The position numbers and the translations under genes are program-made. Below, piece after piece: positions 22,510 to 23,481 of a stretch of 23,481 bases of DNA; within the stretch, counting starts at the first letter, position 1; each line of letters starts with the position of its first letter. The notes below the pieces were generated by a model. That model made no database searches, was not told the DNA's origin, and saw only the letters and a list, made by a program, of their open reading frames with translations. This stretch comes from Myxococcales bacterium (GTDB lineage Bacteria > Myxococcota > Myxococcia > Myxococcales > Myxococcaceae), in contig PMBV01000094.1 of assembly GCA_003153055.1 (NCBI GenBank), forward strand, positions 62,470-85,950, written 5' to 3'.

Positions 22510-23070
22510 TCAGGCTTCGGCCGGGAGCTGCTCGCCCAGGGTCAGGTTGAGGACGACGGCCTCGCGGACGAGCTTCCGCAGCACCTCGGTCTTGAGCTCC
22601 TCGAGCGACGACAGCTTGAGGATCCGCTCCTCGCCGAAGCCTCGCAGCTCACCCGACGAGGGCAACGACCCGCCCCGGAGGAAGCGAACCAGCACCTCTC
22701 GCTCCTTGGGCTCGATGCGGGCGAACACGCCGCGGGCAAAATACGACGGACGTTCGTGCTCGAGAAACTCGAGGGCCTCGGGGGCGCTGTCGAGCAGAAT
22801 GGCTCGGAGCCGCGTCACCATCGGCTGGAGCGGTGTCGGCAGCCGCGCCAGGTAACCCTTCACCTCGGCGGCCTCGAGCGCGCGATCGAGCGCCGGGCTG
22901 TGAATGGTCCGGGGGGCGCCGGAGCGCTTGGCGGCGGCCTTCGGGGTGGGCGCTCGCTGACGACGGCCTTGACGGGCCGGTGATGCCTTGGGCTTCGCGG
23001 CGCTCTTCGTCTTGAGCTTCACGCCCGGGTTGACGGGTTTCCTCTTCGTCGTGCGTTTCGAAGAGCCCAT
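22510..23070 (-). CDS. DUF1801 protein with lysine-rich N-terminal tail
   Basis: This 186-residue protein has two parts. The first 55 or so residues are Lys/Arg/Ala/Pro-rich (SSKRTTKRKPVNPGVKLKTK and on, with AAKPKASPA and APTPKAAAKR units). This is similar in composition to histone-H1-like tails, so nucleic-acid binding is possible. Residues 80-186 match DUF1801/YdhG: LRAILLDSAPEALEFLEHERPSYF, then a VLVRFLRGGSLPS segment and LKLSSLEELKTEVLRKLVREA. The molecular role of the family is not settled. I chose the ATG at 23070, where the basic tail starts; the open frame 16 codons upstream is not protein-like. It lies 78 bases after aceA and is closely followed by gph. Confidence 0.8.
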   Translation of the reverse strand: MGSSKRTTKRKPVNPGVKLKTKSAAKPKASPARQGRRQRAPTPKAAAKRSGAPRTIHSPALDRALEAAEVKGYLARLPTPLQPMVTRLRAILLDSAPEALEFLEHERPSYFARGVFARIEPKEREVLVRFLRGGSLPSSGELRGFGEERILKLSSLEELKTEVLRKLVREAVVLNLTLGEQLPAEA

Positions 23071-23091
23071 GACGGCGCCACCGTACCTCAA

Positions 23092-23111
23092 GCGCCCTCG
23101 CGGCGGGGCGC
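23092..23111. terminator. Hairpin between aceA and the DUF1801 gene
   Basis: GCGCCC (23092-23097) and GGGCGC (23106-23111) form a 6-bp GC stem with an 8-base loop in the gap after the aceA stop. There is no T-run. It could end the aceA transcript or shape the DUF1801 leader. Confidence 0.35.
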
Positions 23112-23148
23112 GATTCAAAAGTCGAGGTCGGTGGCGAACGCCCGGGGC

Positions 23149-23481
23149 TCAGAACTGCTGGGCTTCGGTCGAGTCGTGGAGCGCCGCCGTCGAAGCCAGG
23201 CCCGAGGAGATGACCTCGGTGACCTGGTCGAAGTAGCCGGTGCCCACCTCACGTTGGTGGCGAGTCGCGGTATAGCCGTCCTTCTCGGCGGCGAGCTCGG
23301 CCTGCTGCAGCGTGCTGTAGGCGGTCATGCCCTGCTCGCGGTAGCGCGAGGCCAGCTCGAACATCGAGTGATTGAGGGAATGGAAGCCCGCCAAGGTGAC
23401 GAACTGGAACTTGTACCCCAGGGCCCCCAGCTCGATCTGGAACCGGGCGATGGTGGCGTCGTCGAGGTTCTTCTTCCAGTT
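23149..23481 (-). CDS. aceA: Isocitrate lyase, C-terminal part (5' end outside window)
   Basis: The last 110 residues of isocitrate lyase, the glyoxylate-shunt enzyme that splits isocitrate into glyoxylate and succinate, are present. They read [20 protein letters not shown] at the window edge, then [40 protein letters not shown] and [20 protein letters not shown], closely matching the conserved C-terminus of the family, and end in TEAQQF. The gene continues beyond 23481. The catalytic Cys motif (KKCGH) would lie outside the window. Nearby glycolate/glycerate enzymes use the same C2 metabolites. Confidence 0.96.
   Translation of the reverse strand, partial: NWKKNLDDATIARFQIELGALGYKFQFVTLAGFHSLNHSMFELASRYREQGMTAYSTLQQAELAAEKDGYTATRHQREVGTGYFDQVTEVISSGLASTAALHDSTEAQQF

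Noticed and set aside
1..23481. tRNA/rRNA genes, CRISPR arrays, insertion sequences or phage genes
   Set aside because: No cloverleaf-like segments, spaced direct repeats, transposase motifs or terminal inverted repeats were seen on reading both strands.

Overview
The window is GC-rich (coding third positions mostly G or C), gene-dense chromosomal DNA that looks like a myxobacterium (Myxococcota, probably the Myxococcus/Archangium/Cystobacter side). The clues are a secreted protein with a MYXO-CTERM-like tail next to an outer-membrane barrel, a Hanks-type Ser/Thr kinase, tight operons with ATGA/GTGA overlaps, and a uppS-cdsA-rseP block without dxr. This is inferred from gene content; I could not run a database search.

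Layout, left to right. Positions 1-358 hold no gene I can support. Minus-strand genes from 7168 down to 359 form a cell-envelope and housekeeping run: uppS, cdsA, rseP (with three PDZ repeats), tsaB, a Usg-like aspartate-semialdehyde dehydrogenase homologue without the catalytic cysteine, and then a secreted MYXO-CTERM-like protein coupled to a beta-barrel. Facing away from uppS, a cytosolic Ser/Thr kinase with a large acidic insert overlaps an RluA-type pseudouridine synthase. A remnant resembling the N-terminus of an acyl-CoA synthetase lies between that gene and the next cluster.

The centre (9833-17029) is the most interesting part. A minus-strand operon reads ArsM-like methyltransferase, an unlisted 34-codon cysteine-rich peptide (14301-14405), a radical SAM/SPASM enzyme, a thioredoxin-thioredoxin reductase fusion and an OPT-family transporter. 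Divergently, a DUF1847 cysteine-rich protein overlaps a second, longer ArsM-like methyltransferase. A perfect dyad lies in the shared intergenic region. This has the architecture of a RiPP (ribosomally made, modified peptide) pathway. The peptide has two vicinal Cys-Cys pairs, the two methyltransferases keep arsenic-type cysteines, and a dedicated thiol-reducing system and a peptide/metal-chelate transporter sit in the same operon. I propose a thiolate peptide that carries, binds or detoxifies a metalloid such as arsenic. The gene order is directly visible; the chemistry is inference.

The right part holds recJ (minus) diverging from a TVP38/TMEM64 membrane protein (plus) across about 600 bp without a gene. 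The TVP38 gene ends in a tail-to-tail overlap with a secreted DUF4833 protein. A minus-strand set then follows: a D-2-hydroxyacid dehydrogenase like glycerate dehydrogenase, a phosphoglycolate-phosphatase-like HAD hydrolase, a DUF1801 protein with a lysine-rich tail, and the 3' end of isocitrate lyase (aceA), which runs off the window. Together these last genes suggest glyoxylate, glycolate and glycerate handling. No rRNA, tRNA, insertion sequence, CRISPR array or prophage was seen.
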